Assembly: GCF_026342405.1 (NCBI RefSeq)
Contig: NZ_JAPEMU010000001.1
Coordinates: forward strand, 8,184,001 to 8,248,000
Length of the DNA: 64,000 bases
Reading direction: 5' to 3'
Source of the DNA: Kitasatospora sp. NBC_00240
Lineage (GTDB): Bacteria > Actinomycetota > Actinomycetes > Streptomycetales > Streptomycetaceae
A program made the position numbers and the translations under genes. A model generated the notes under the pieces. That model did not search any database and had not been told where the DNA came from. It was given only the letters and a program-made list of their open reading frames with translations. Within the stretch, counting starts at the first letter, position 1; every line of letters begins with the position of its first letter. This document shows, one piece after another, positions 1 through 8,525 of the stretch.

Positions 1-254
1 GTGGCGGACGGGTCGATCCGTACCAGGGCGTCGACGTGCGGGACGAGCTGATGCGCACGCTCCAGACCCTGCCGACCAGCATGCGGACCGTCCTGGTGCT
101 GCGGTACTTCGAGGAGCTCAGCGACGTGGAGATCGCCGGCCTGATGAACACCTCTGCCAGCACGGTGCGATCCCAGGCCAGCCGTGGACTGGCGAAGCTC
201 CGGTCGGTCGTCGACCGGAACACCCATCACACACCTTCGGGAGGGGCGGTATGA
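1..254 (+). CDS. SigE-family ECF sigma factor, C-terminal part
   Basis: The open frame enters from the left edge, so the N-terminus is missing. The visible 83 or so residues are sigma region 4: LQTLPTSMRTVLVLRYFEEL followed by the helix-turn-helix LSDVEIAGLMNTSASTVRSQ, which would bind the -35 element. The internal GTG at 36 is not the true start because the frame is open upstream. The stop overlaps the next gene by 4 bp (ATGA), so the two are translationally coupled, a common arrangement for a sigma factor and a membrane partner. Identity as an ECF factor is secure; its regulon cannot be read here. Confidence 0.85.
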   Translation, partial: GGRVDPYQGVDVRDELMRTLQTLPTSMRTVLVLRYFEELSDVEIAGLMNTSASTVRSQASRGLAKLRSVVDRNTHHTPSGGAV

Positions 255-1150
255 AGGACTTCGACCTGGAGGGCGAACTGACCGCGGCCATGCTCGACCG
301 CGCGGAGCAGTTCCCTCCCCGTACGTACGAGGTGGACACGCTGGTCGCGGCGGTGCGGCGGCGCCGTCGCCGGCTCGCGGCCGGTGCGGCCGCGGCGCTG
401 GCCGTGGTGGTGATGAGTGCCGGGCTGGTCCCTCAGCTGGGGCACGACCGCGGATCGCCCACGGTGCGGGTGCCCGCCGCTCCGACGTCGCCGCAGGCGT
501 CCTCCCCGTCGGGCACCCCCTCGCCCCGGCCTCCTGCCGCTTCGGCCCCGGCTGCCGATCCCTCGGCGACGACGCGCGCGCTCTACCTCGCCGCCCTGCG
601 CTATCAGGATCCGGCGACCCGTGGCGGCGTGGACCTCGACACGGTGGCGGCGCTGTTCGTCGACGCCGACACGTACCGGCGGATCTGGGGTACCGACGCG
701 CGCGGGGTGACCTGTGGAATCACGGTCGACGGCGTCCTGGCGGCCGGCGAAGTCCGGCTGTACCAGGGAGCCCGGCCGCTCGGCAAGGTCGCCTCGCTCG
801 AATTCGACGGTGCGGGCGCGGTGCGCTCGGTGAGCTGCAGGGCCGACACCACGTCGGGCCGGGGGGACGATCCGAGCGTCAACGGCTTCTACGGCGGCCT
901 GGTGACGGCCACCCGGTCCGGTGACGCCTCGGCGCGGCCGCAGCTCGCCGAGCGGTTCCTGAGCGCGGCGTTGCGAACCCGAGGGGGCGCCACCGCCGGC
1001 ACCTGTTTCACCGACGCCCCCGGGTTCTGGTTCGCGGACGATCCCTCCTCGGCGACCCTCCGCCACGGGTGGAGCGTGACGCTCAGCGACGGCCGCCGAT
1101 TCCCGATCGACGTCGACGAGCAGGGAAAGATCGACACCGCCTGCGAGTGA
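251..1150 (+). CDS. Membrane-anchored partner of the upstream sigma factor, function unknown
   Basis: 299 aa. A cytoplasmic N-terminus of about 38 residues ends in an Arg-rich stretch, followed by one membrane helix (about residues 41-60, Ala/Val/Leu). A Pro/Ser/Thr-rich linker (about 75-115) leads to an extracytoplasmic domain of about 180 residues with several Cys (CGITVDG, VSCRAD, GTCF, final TACE) that could form disulfides. The overlap with the sigma gene and the topology suggest an anti-sigma or co-regulator, but I recognise no ZAS zinc motif. It may simply be a cell-surface protein made alongside the sigma factor. Confidence 0.75.
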   Translation: MKDFDLEGELTAAMLDRAEQFPPRTYEVDTLVAAVRRRRRRLAAGAAAALAVVVMSAGLVPQLGHDRGSPTVRVPAAPTSPQASSPSGTPSPRPPAASAPAADPSATTRALYLAALRYQDPATRGGVDLDTVAALFVDADTYRRIWGTDARGVTCGITVDGVLAAGEVRLYQGARPLGKVASLEFDGAGAVRSVSCRADTTSGRGDDPSVNGFYGGLVTATRSGDASARPQLAERFLSAALRTRGGATAGTCFTDAPGFWFADDPSSATLRHGWSVTLSDGRRFPIDVDEQGKIDTACE

Positions 1151-1202
1151 GAACCACCGGTCATGTCCCCGGCCCGGACGTGGGTGCGGGCCGGTCGGGT
1201 GA

Positions 1203-1240
1203 CGGCAGGACGGCAGGGGTTCGGCCTTGCCGTCCTGCCG
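1203..1240. terminator. Hairpin terminator between convergent genes
   Basis: Perfect 13-bp arms CGGCAGGACGGCA and TGCCGTCCTGCCG are separated by 12 nt. The hairpin lies just after the sigma/membrane operon and before the convergent HNH-like gene. It lacks a U-tract, as is usual in high-GC actinomycetes, and could stop transcription from both sides. Confidence 0.7.
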
Positions 1241-1384
1241 GTCCTGCCGGTCGTGACGGGTGGCCGGCAGGCGGCCGGCCGCCCACCGGCCCGGTGCGCG
1301 TCCGCTCCGGGCCGGTGGCGGTCTTCGCTGATCGCGGCGGGCCGACGGTTCGGTTCGCCGCGCGTGCGCGCCGGTGACTTCCGG

Positions 1385-1825
1385 TCAGCGGCGGCCGGTG
1401 GCCAGGACGACGAGGAACTGGCCGCCGCCCGCCTCGACGTCGGCGGTCACCGGCAGCCCCGGCACCAGGCGGGAGAACCGGTCCACCAGCCAGTCCGCCG
1501 CCTCCTGGGCGTCCTTCCTGGTCGGGCAACGGCCCACCATCTCGCGACCGCCCTTGCGCTCCAGCCTCCCGGCCACGGTGATCAGCGGCGCGGGTTCGAC
1601 CACGTACAGGCGGTCCGGCCAGGCGATGACCACCTTGACCGCGCCCTTGCGGCTGTTGCACCCGCGGTGCGCGAGCCGCTCGGTGACCTTGGCCTTCCGG
1701 TCGGCGGTCCGGCTGTCGACGCTGGGCCCCCGCTGGTCGTTCACCGACTTGTCGGGGTCGACGGGCTCGTCGCACACCCAGCACCGCCAGCCGTCGCGCT
1801 CGGCCACATCATCAAGGAGACTCAT
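1385..1825 (-). CDS. Small HNH-endonuclease-like protein
   Basis: 146 aa. The N-terminal half has CWVCDEPVD (about residue 15) and a later LAHRGCNSRKG, which resembles the zinc-binding and catalytic core of HNH nucleases (CxxC, then H...CN). The C-terminal half has a basic segment and no recognisable second domain. No typical His-His pair is obvious, so the family call rests on the zinc-ribbon-like core and activity is inferred only. The start lacks a strong Shine-Dalgarno sequence, so the mRNA may be leaderless. It appears to be a single-gene unit. Confidence 0.55.
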   Translation of the reverse strand: MSLLDDVAERDGWRCWVCDEPVDPDKSVNDQRGPSVDSRTADRKAKVTERLAHRGCNSRKGAVKVVIAWPDRLYVVEPAPLITVAGRLERKGGREMVGRCPTRKDAQEAADWLVDRFSRLVPGLPVTADVEAGGGQFLVVLATGRR

Positions 1826-2044
1826 TCGAGCAAACTAGCCTGCCCGGCCGCCGTCCCGCGCACCAGGGCCTCGGCAAGTTGCCCACCGGTCGAACCGGAC
1901 ACCGGCAGGTGGGAGCCGTGCGGCCGGCGCCCGGCCGAGGTGTCCGGTGTGCTCCCGGCCGGGCTCGCGTTCGGGCGCCGGGCGCGGCGGACCCCGGGGC
2001 CGGGGGCAGCCGGGTGCTCGCTCCGGTGGGTCTCCGGTGGGTGC

Positions 2045-2452
2045 TCAGAGCGAGCCGACGACCTTGCGCGGGGTGACGCGGACGACGACGCGTTCGCTGT
2101 CGTGGGCCGATGCGGGGTTGAAGTCGGCGTACTCCTTGCCGGAGTACTTGCGGGAGAGCTGGTTGATCAGCTCCTGGCCGCCCTCGGTGCTGAGCGCGGC
2201 CGAGCCGCGGATCTCGGCGTAGCTGTAGGGGGCGTTGTGCGGGTTGATCAGCACGGTGATGCGCGGGTCGCGGCGCAGGTTCGTCTCCTTGCGGCGGCCG
2301 ACGGTGGTGGAGAGGAGCAGGTCGTTGCCGTCACGGGCGAGCCAGGTGACGGAGACCTGCGGGCTGCCGTCGGGCTGGATCGTGGCCACGGCGGCGAAGA
2401 CCGGGGTGTCGTCGATGATCTTCCTCAGCTCTTCGGAGAGCACAGCTGACAC
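2045..2452 (-). CDS. PPOX-class F420/flavin-dependent oxidoreductase
   Basis: 135 aa, the usual length for this split-beta-barrel family. The opening VFAAVATIQPDGSPQVSVTW matches the conserved strand pair of pyridoxamine-phosphate-oxidase-like enzymes, and RRKETNLRRDPRITVLI is the cofactor-phosphate-binding segment. Members reduce or oxidise small substrates using F420 or FMN; the cofactor cannot be decided from sequence alone. The GTG start is preceded by AAGGAA at good spacing. The neighbours give no pathway clue. Confidence 0.85.
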   Translation of the reverse strand: MSAVLSEELRKIIDDTPVFAAVATIQPDGSPQVSVTWLARDGNDLLLSTTVGRRKETNLRRDPRITVLINPHNAPYSYAEIRGSAALSTEGGQELINQLSRKYSGKEYADFNPASAHDSERVVVRVTPRKVVGSL

Positions 2453-2690
2453 AGTCGGGTTCCTTCCCTGGGGATGCCGCCCTCATCGGGTGAGAGGCAG
2501 GCACAGCTGCTGGAGATCCTTGCACTCCGAGTGACCGAAAAGCCGTTCCCCGTGGCAGGCCGAGGGGGCGGCGCAGCGGCCCGGAGCCCGCCAGGAACGG
2601 CAGGGCGGGGCACCGCAGGACAGGGAGCCGATTCACCCGGACGGGTGGCCGCTGCTCCGTCGGGACCGGCCGGCGACCGCGTCGCCGGGC

Positions 2691-3722
2691 TCACGGTCGG
2701 GACGCACCCGGCAGGTTCCGTCGGGTGCGAAGCCAGTACGAGCGGGCCGCGACGATCAGGGCGATCCCGTACCCGGCGAAGGCGGTCATGCCGATCCAGG
2801 CCGCGAGCAGGAGGTCGTGGGTGGAGTGGAAGTCGTCGCTGCGCATCGTGACCACCCCGGCGGTGGCGAGCGCCGTGTATCCGGCGCCGATCACGCCGTA
2901 CGGGGCGAGGGTGGCGGCGCCGATGAGCGCCGGGGTCAGCGGGAGCCAGCGCGGGACGCGTCGGCCGCGCAGGACCGGTGTCCAGCGGGGGAAGACCGTG
3001 CCCCAGGGGCGGACCAGCCCCCAGAGCAGGAAGACCCCGAGTGCGGCAAGCAGCGTCGTGCCGTCCACACCCCAGGACTCCAGGGTGAGCCACATCCCCG
3101 AGGCGCCGTTGCGCCTGGACATCTCGATTCCCTCCGGCCCGGTGACTCCGGCGAAGGTGCCCCCGGTCGCCCAGATCACCTTCATCACCGCGTACGGCAC
3201 GAACGCCGCCGTCCCCGCGCAGGCGGCGATGTGCACCGGTCGGGAGGCCGCCGAGGGCTCCCGGGCGGCGACGGTGGCCGACGTGCGGCGGTCGGACCAC
3301 GCGGTGGCCGCGAGCAGGACGACCCCGGTCGCTGCCGACGCGTGGTTGGCGGCGGCCGGCCAACTGTCCACCCCCTCAACGAACATCAGCGTGACCACGT
3401 CCATCAGCAGGCTGAACGCCGCGATCGCCGCCAGTCCGCAGAGGACCTGGAGCACGGCCCGCAACGCCGGCCGCATCCGGTACCGGACGACCGCCCCGGT
3501 GGCCAGTGCCGCCAGCCCGCCGAGCGCTGCGACGGTCCAACCGGTCACGGAGGGTCCGGCAACACTCCCGTGCCCCACCAGCGGGGTCCCGCTCAGTGCG
3601 CAGGCCACGCCGAAGGCGCTGTACGCCACCGCCCAGCAGATCGTCGCGCATCTCACCCGACGCGTTCGCCGCTGCTGCCCGTTGAGCCGAAACATCCTCG
3701 TCGTCCGCATCCCGTCGGTCAT
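2691..3722 (-). CDS. Polytopic membrane protein, unknown function
   Basis: 343 aa from the ATG at 3722; upstream in-frame starts give a Pro/Cys-rich extension with no membrane character, so I reject them. The protein has about eight hydrophobic segments (for example ICWAVAYSAFGVACALS and GWTVAALGGLAALATGAVV near the start, WIGMTAFAGYGIALIVAA near the end), joined by short loops, and a basic C-terminus. I recognise no transporter or enzyme signature. It is separated from neighbours by non-coding gaps and probably has its own promoter in the 3723-4019 region. Confidence 0.7.
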   Translation of the reverse strand: MTDGMRTTRMFRLNGQQRRTRRVRCATICWAVAYSAFGVACALSGTPLVGHGSVAGPSVTGWTVAALGGLAALATGAVVRYRMRPALRAVLQVLCGLAAIAAFSLLMDVVTLMFVEGVDSWPAAANHASAATGVVLLAATAWSDRRTSATVAAREPSAASRPVHIAACAGTAAFVPYAVMKVIWATGGTFAGVTGPEGIEMSRRNGASGMWLTLESWGVDGTTLLAALGVFLLWGLVRPWGTVFPRWTPVLRGRRVPRWLPLTPALIGAATLAPYGVIGAGYTALATAGVVTMRSDDFHSTHDLLLAAWIGMTAFAGYGIALIVAARSYWLRTRRNLPGASRP

Positions 3723-4019
3723 GATCCGAGCGTGGCAGCGGCAGCCGTGGCAGGGCGTCGTCCGCCCGAACGACGCCCTCCCGCTGCAGGGTGAGAGACC
3801 CGGCGGGCTCAGTGCGAGGAGTACGCCCGGGAAGGCCGCCGGGCCCGGACCGCCGGACGCTGTCACCCCGGAGCCGCCCGGCTGTCACCCCGCTGCCGCC
3901 GGGCCCGGGCCGTCGCGAAATCTCCTGGCCGACGGCCGATGAGTTCCGGCCCCGCCGCCGGTATGTATGGGCGAGTTCGCCGGAACACCCCGGGCGGACC
4001 GGTCACAAGGGAGAATCCG

Positions 4020-4430
4020 ATGTCGGACCGCCGTACGCAGGACGAGGCCGCGATCACGGCCGTACTGGTCGATTCCTACCGGGCGTGGAAGGCGGGCGAC
4101 GCCGACGCCATGGTCGCCGACTACACCGCGGACGCGACCGCGATCATGACCGGCTCGCTCCGCGACAGCCGTGACGTGATCCGCCGGTCCATGGCCCTGG
4201 GCTTCGAGGGACCGCTCAAGGGCAGCTCGACCTGGAACAAGCAGCTCAGCATCCGCTTCCTCGGCGAGGACGGCGCGATCGTCGTGAGCGAGTCCGGCAT
4301 CCTGTTCGCCGGCGAGGTCGAGGTTCCGGACCAGCGCAAGGTGAACGCGACCTGGGTCCTCGAAAGGCGGGACGGCCGCTGGCTGATCGCCGCCTATCAC
4401 AACAGCCCGGCGCTGACGCCCGGGAACTGA
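4020..4430 (+). CDS. SgcJ/EcaC-type NTF2-fold protein
   Basis: 136 aa. The start at 4020 is chosen over an in-frame ATG at 3939 because AGGGAG lies at correct spacing and the NTF2 fold begins at once. The pattern DEAAITAVLVDSYRAWKAGD, then ADYTADATAIM, then a C-terminal VNATWVLERRDGRWLIAAYH, is typical of the SgcJ/EcaC group of NTF2-like proteins. Such proteins bind or act on small molecules, and some sit in secondary-metabolite clusters. It faces the ant genes convergently with terminators between, so I do not count it as part of the cluster. Confidence 0.8.
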   Translation: MSDRRTQDEAAITAVLVDSYRAWKAGDADAMVADYTADATAIMTGSLRDSRDVIRRSMALGFEGPLKGSSTWNKQLSIRFLGEDGAIVVSESGILFAGEVEVPDQRKVNATWVLERRDGRWLIAAYHNSPALTPGN

Positions 4431-4451
4431 GCCACGGCCGAGCGCCGCGAA

Positions 4452-4484
4452 GGCAGGGGGCCGCCGGCGCGGCGGCACCCTGCC
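4452..4484. terminator. Hairpin terminator after the NTF2-like gene
   Basis: 15-bp arms at 4452-4466 and 4470-4484 pair with a single mismatch around a 3-nt loop (GGCAGGG...CCCTGCC at the base). The hairpin lies 20 nt after the stop codon of the + strand gene. Confidence 0.65.
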
Positions 4485-4557
4485 AGGCCGGTCCTGAGCG
4501 GACCGGTACGGCCCGGGAGCGGACGGGCGCGGACGGGCGCGGACGGGAGCGCCCGGG

Positions 4558-4589
4558 GTCACCGGCCCGCCCGGCCGGCAGCCGGTGAC
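4558..4589 (-). terminator. Hairpin terminator after antP
   Basis: Perfect 9-bp arms GTCACCGGC and GCCGGTGAC with a 14-nt loop lie 15 nt beyond the antP stop. It probably ends the long antHIJKLMNOP transcript. Confidence 0.55.
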
Positions 4590-4604
4590 GCCGGGCCCGG
4601 CCGG

Positions 4605-5867
4605 TCAGGTGACCGGCTTGCGGAGACGGAAGCGCTCCTGCCGGTGCTCCCCGGCGAGGACCACCTCGTGGAGCTGCCGCATCGCCTGCTGCACGTCCCG
4701 GTGCGAGGTGTACAGCGCGTTGACGCCGAACCGGAGCAGGTCCGGCGCGCGCATGTCGGCGATCACCCCGCGGGCGGCGAGGGCCTGCACCATCGGGTAG
4801 GCGTCGGGGTGCCGCAGGACCGCCTGGCTGCCGCGCCGGGACGGTTCACGCGGGGTGACGGCGGTGAAGCCGAGGCCGGCCAGCTCGACGTCGGCGCAGT
4901 CGAGCAGAAACCCGGTCAGGGAGAGGCTCTTGGCCCGTACCAGCTCCAGATCCACGCCCTCGAAGGCGGTGAGTGCCGCCTCCAGGGCGAGCAGCGAGAG
5001 GATCGGCGGGGTGCCGATCCGGGCCCGGCCGACACCTGCGGCGGGGGCGTAGCCGCTGTCGGCCGCGAACGGGTCGGCGTGGCCGTTCCAGCCGGTCAGC
5101 GGATGGTCGAAGGCCGCCTGATGGCGCTGCGCGACGTACAGGAAGGCCGGGGCCCCGGGGCCGCCGGAGAGGAACTTGTAGCCGCAGCCGACGGCCAGGT
5201 CGACTCCCGTACGGTCCAGTTGGAGCGGCAGCGCGCCGGCCGCGTGGCACAGGTCCCAGAGCATCAGTGCGCCGGCCCGCCGGACGGCGTCGGTCGCGGC
5301 CGCCATGTCGTGGAGTTCGCCGGTGCGGTAGTCCACGGGGGAGTAGCCGGCGACCGCCACCCGGTCGCCGTGGGCGGCGAGGAATCCCGGCAGCTCGCCG
5401 ACCGGGATCCGGTGGACGGTGAGGCCGGTCAGGCGGGCCACGGAGTCGGCGATGTACTGGTCGGTGGGGAAGTGCACGGGATCGGTCACCAGCAGGGTCC
5501 GGTCCGGCCGCAGCCGGGTGGCGGCGGTGAGGGCGTTGAACAGGTGGACGCTGGTCGAGTCCCCGGCGACGGTCTGCCCGGGGGCCGCGCCGATCAGCCG
5601 CCCGATCGCGTCGCCCACCCGCAGCGGCGCCTGCCACCAGGCGTTGTCGTTCCAGGACCGGATGAGGTCGGTGCCCCACTGCCGGTGGACGGCGTCGGCC
5701 ACCGCGGCGGGCACCGCGGCCGGGAGGGCGCCGAGCGAGTTGCCGTCGAGGTAGACGATGCCGTCCGGCAGCAGGAAGCGCCCGCGCAGGTCGGCGAGCG
5801 GGTCGGCGGCGTCGAGCGCCCGGGCCTGCGGCGCCAGGTCCTCGCGGCGAAGGGCGGCGGTGCTCAC
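4605..5867 (-). CDS. antP: Kynureninase (AntP)
   Basis: 420 aa from a GTG at 5867. Kynureninase is a PLP enzyme cleaving kynurenine to anthranilate and alanine. YLDGNSLGALP near residue 40 and the active-site Lys in VGCGYKFLSGGPGAPAF are diagnostic, and the length matches the family (about 415 aa). The GTG overlaps the antO stop by 4 bp (GTGA). Together with AntN and AntO it supplies anthranilate for the antimycin head group. No kynurenine 3-monooxygenase is present, which fits oxygenation later by AntHIJKL rather than before cleavage. A catabolic role is possible but unlikely in this operon. Confidence 0.93.
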   Translation of the reverse strand: MSTAALRREDLAPQARALDAADPLADLRGRFLLPDGIVYLDGNSLGALPAAVPAAVADAVHRQWGTDLIRSWNDNAWWQAPLRVGDAIGRLIGAAPGQTVAGDSTSVHLFNALTAATRLRPDRTLLVTDPVHFPTDQYIADSVARLTGLTVHRIPVGELPGFLAAHGDRVAVAGYSPVDYRTGELHDMAAATDAVRRAGALMLWDLCHAAGALPLQLDRTGVDLAVGCGYKFLSGGPGAPAFLYVAQRHQAAFDHPLTGWNGHADPFAADSGYAPAAGVGRARIGTPPILSLLALEAALTAFEGVDLELVRAKSLSLTGFLLDCADVELAGLGFTAVTPREPSRRGSQAVLRHPDAYPMVQALAARGVIADMRAPDLLRFGVNALYTSHRDVQQAMRQLHEVVLAGEHRQERFRLRKPVT

Positions 5868-6700
5868 CGGGTGCTCCTCCCCGGACGGGCGGCGGCCGGG
5901 GAGGACAGCCGCATCAGGATGTCGATCACCGACCGGGAGGCCGGCGAGCCGGGCTCTATGAGCACGTAGTGGCCGGTGCCGGGGAGGGTGACCAGTTCGG
6001 CGTCCGGGTGTACGGCAGCGTAGTCGGTGAACTGGGCCGCCGGCAGCTCCTCGTCCGCGGCGCCGTGCAGCAGCACGGTCGGCACCCCGGTGGTGCCGCG
6101 GTCGCGGAGCATCGTCAGCGGGTCCACCAGGGGCAGCCGGGCGGCCATCAGGTCGGTGCCGCCGAGCAGTTGGAGCGCCGCGTCGTCGCTCAGACCGGCC
6201 CGGGCCGCACCGGCCAGGTCGGCGACCGGGGCGAGCGCGAGGATCGCGTCCGGCAGGTCCGTGGTGTGCCACGGCGAGTCGGCGGGCAGCAGCCCGCGCG
6301 CGCCGGCCCACAGGGCGAGGTGGCCGCCGGAGCAGTGCCCGGCCAACACGTAGGGCCGGCCCTGCGGGACGGTCGCCAGGGCGAGGGCGATGTCGTCGAA
6401 GGTGGCCGGGTAGCCGCCGGCGCCACCCATCCGGCGGAATCCGGGCAGCGCCACGGTGAAGCCGTGCCCCGCCAGGTGGGCGGCGAACGGGGTGAGGTGC
6501 ATCCGGTCGTAGCGCCAGTAGCCGCCGTGCAGCAGCACCACCAGCGGTGCGTCCGGGTCCTCGGCCGGCCACAGGTCGTACACCTGGTTGGGGTGCGGGC
6601 CGTACCGGCGGTGGACGGGTGCGGCCACCGGCTTGAGGCCGAGCACCCGCCGCTCCTCGGCGGCCGCGAAGTCGGAGATCGTCCGTGCTGTCTCAGACAT
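5864..6700 (-). CDS. antO: Alpha/beta-hydrolase, kynurenine-formamidase-like (AntO)
   Basis: 278 aa. The oxyanion motif HGGYW (residues 58-62) and the fold match kynurenine formamidase-type hydrolases, which convert N-formylkynurenine to kynurenine. At the nucleophile elbow the sequence is AGHCSGGHLAL: the central residue of the G-x-Nuc-x-G pentapeptide is Cys123 (codon 6332-6334), not Ser. Asp in GAADEELPA and His in PGTGHYVLIEPG complete a plausible Cys-Asp-His triad. Position between antN and antP identifies AntO. I recall AntO being reported as the N-formyltransferase that makes 3-formamidosalicylate, so formyl transfer through a thioester is an attractive inference. It overlaps antN by 8 bp and antP by 4 bp. 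Confidence 0.85.
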   Translation of the reverse strand: MSETARTISDFAAAEERRVLGLKPVAAPVHRRYGPHPNQVYDLWPAEDPDAPLVVLLHGGYWRYDRMHLTPFAAHLAGHGFTVALPGFRRMGGAGGYPATFDDIALALATVPQGRPYVLAGHCSGGHLALWAGARGLLPADSPWHTTDLPDAILALAPVADLAGAARAGLSDDAALQLLGGTDLMAARLPLVDPLTMLRDRGTTGVPTVLLHGAADEELPAAQFTDYAAVHPDAELVTLPGTGHYVLIEPGSPASRSVIDILMRLSSPAAARPGRSTR

Positions 6701-7571
6701 GGCTGCGGGCCGTCCAGATCTCCGGGAACACCGAGCGGACGGCGCGCTTCTCCAGCCACGCCACGCCGGGGGAGCCGCCGCTGCCCGTCTTGGACCCCAT
6801 CGCCCGCCGGGTGACCAGCAGATGGTCGCTGCGCCAGCGCAGGACGGCCTCCGCCACGTCGGTGAGCGCCTCGCCGAGCGCGACCAGGGGGTCGTACGGC
6901 GAGCCGGCGTAGATCTGCCGCCAGGTCTCCTCCACCGCGGTGTCCGCCTCGTAGGCCACGGTCACGTCGCGGTGCAGCACCTGCTCGGGGACGGGCAGGC
7001 CGCGGCGGTGCAGGTAGCCGAGCACCACGTCGTAGAGCGAGGGCCGGGTCAGCGACTCCTCCAGCTCGGCGTGCACGCGGGGATGCCCCCGGTGCGGCCG
7101 CACCATGGAGCGGGACTTGTCGCCGAGCAGGAACTCCATCCGCCGGTACATCGCCGACTGGAAGCCGGAGGCGTTGCCGAACGCCGCCCGGAACCCGTTG
7201 AACTGGCCCGGGGTCAGCGCCGCGATCGGCCGCCAGGAGTCGTTGAGTGCCTGGTGGGCGTCGAGGCTGCGCCGCAGGGCGTCCATGGCCCGGTCGAAGT
7301 CGTCCTTCAGCAGGGCGTCCCGGGCGGCGTCCCACTCGTGGACGATCAGGGTGAACCAGAGCTCCATCACCTGCGTGGTGACCAGGAAGGCCATCTCGCC
7401 GGGGTCGTTGGTGAGCGGCTGCTGGAGGGAGGTCAGTACCGAGGCGTGGACGTAGTCGTCGTAGGGGGTGGCGCCCTCGAACTCCGTGGTGGGGCCGTCG
7501 TCCGTGGGGCCGTCGTCCGTGGGGCCGGCGTCGTCCTGCGGGTCGGCGACGGCGCGATCGTGCTGGGACAT
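6693..7571 (-). CDS. antN: Tryptophan 2,3-dioxygenase (AntN)
   Basis: 292 aa haem enzyme opening the indole ring of L-tryptophan to N-formylkynurenine, the first step to anthranilate. Family signatures: YDDYVHASVLTSLQQPLTN, FLVTTQVMELWFTLIVHE, SGFQSAMYRRMEFLLGDKS and the C-terminal LRWRSDHLLVTRRAMGSKTG with the proximal haem-ligand His. The first 30 residues are a non-conserved acidic leader (DDGPTDDGPT) encoded by a 15-bp direct repeat (7491-7505, 7506-7520), so the leader probably arose by slippage and is not catalytic. Translationally coupled to antO. Confidence 0.95.
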   Translation of the reverse strand: MSQHDRAVADPQDDAGPTDDGPTDDGPTTEFEGATPYDDYVHASVLTSLQQPLTNDPGEMAFLVTTQVMELWFTLIVHEWDAARDALLKDDFDRAMDALRRSLDAHQALNDSWRPIAALTPGQFNGFRAAFGNASGFQSAMYRRMEFLLGDKSRSMVRPHRGHPRVHAELEESLTRPSLYDVVLGYLHRRGLPVPEQVLHRDVTVAYEADTAVEETWRQIYAGSPYDPLVALGEALTDVAEAVLRWRSDHLLVTRRAMGSKTGSGGSPGVAWLEKRAVRSVFPEIWTARSHV

Positions 7572-7589
7572 GGGTCTCCTCGGTAGGGG

Positions 7590-8360
7590 TCAGACGCCCA
7601 GGTGGGCGCCGCCGGTGGCGTCCAGGTACTGCCCGGTGATCCAGCGGGCGCCGTCGCCCGCGACGAAGGCCACGACGTCCGCGATGTCCGAAGGCTCGCC
7701 GATCCGGTCGAAGACCGAGAAGGACGCCAGCTCGGCGCGGATCCGCGGGTCCCGCAGGGTCGGGTTGATCTCGGTGTCGACGATGCCGGGTGCCACCGTG
7801 TTCACCGTGATCCCGCGGGCGCCCAAGGCCTGCGCCAGGGTCAGGGTCAGGGTGTCGAGCGCGCCCTTGGTCATCGAGTAGGCGATCGTCCGGGGGAAGG
7901 CGATCCGGGTGGCGCCGGACGAGACGTTGATGATCCGGCCGCCGTCCCGGAGGCGCTCCAGGCCCTGTTGGATCAGGAAGAACGGCGCCCGCACGTTGAC
8001 GGCGAACACCCGGTCGTAGTCCTCCTCGGTGACGTCGGCGATCTGCCGGGGCAGGGTGATGCCGGCGTTGTTGACCAGGATGTCCAGGCCGGGCCCGGCG
8101 CCGCCGTGCCGCTCCAGCCCCTCGTCGAACGCCGCCCAGAGCGCGGCCGCGTCTCCCGGCACGCCCAGTTCCGCGCCGACGGCGAAGGCCCGGCCGCCGG
8201 CGGCCTCGATTCCCGCCACCGTCTCCTTGGCGGCCGGCTCGTTGCTGCCGTAGTGGACGGCGACCAGGGCGCCGTCCGCCGCGAGGCGTTGCGCGATGCT
8301 GCGGCCGATGCCCCGGCTGCCGCCGGTCACCAGTGCCGTCCTGCCGGTGAGTCCGCTCAT
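7590..8360 (-). CDS. antM: SDR ketoreductase (AntM)
   Basis: 256 aa classical short-chain dehydrogenase/reductase: TGGSRGIGRS (NADPH-binding Gly motif), NNAGI, catalytic Ser in INVSSGATR, and YSMTK with the Tyr-Lys pair, ending ITGQYLDATGG. By position and family it matches AntM, which reduces the C-8 ketone of the dilactone before acylation. It has a good ribosome site (AAGGAGATC) and is preceded by a 165-nt gap rich in hexanucleotide repeats. It is otherwise in line with the antHIJKL genes upstream and antNOP downstream. Confidence 0.9.
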   Translation of the reverse strand: MSGLTGRTALVTGGSRGIGRSIAQRLAADGALVAVHYGSNEPAAKETVAGIEAAGGRAFAVGAELGVPGDAAALWAAFDEGLERHGGAGPGLDILVNNAGITLPRQIADVTEEDYDRVFAVNVRAPFFLIQQGLERLRDGGRIINVSSGATRIAFPRTIAYSMTKGALDTLTLTLAQALGARGITVNTVAPGIVDTEINPTLRDPRIRAELASFSVFDRIGEPSDIADVVAFVAGDGARWITGQYLDATGGAHLGV

Positions 8361-8413
8361 GGACCAGATCTCCTTCGTGTCGGTGGTCCGCGGACGGGCC
8401 GCGGCTGTCGTTC

Positions 8414-8467
8414 GGTGCTGGTGCTGGTGCTGGTGCTGGTGTTGAGGCAGAGGCAGAGGCAGAGGCA
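8414..8467. repeat. Two hexanucleotide tandem repeats between antL and antM
   Basis: Four copies of GGTGCT plus a degenerate GGTGTT (8414-8443) are followed directly by four copies of GAGGCA (8444-8467). They occupy the only large gap inside the antH-P operon. Such arrays mutate by slippage and could alter mRNA folding between the oxygenase genes and antM. No protein is encoded. Confidence 0.9.
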
Positions 8468-8525
8468 GGGGCCGTGGCGGTGACTTCGGGAACCGGGCCC
8501 GCGGGCCGGGGGAGGAGCACCGATG

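Noticed and set aside
8414..8467. Leader peptide or small gene in the antL-antM gap
   Set aside because: Only hexanucleotide repeats are present; no start codon with a ribosome site gives a non-repetitive product.
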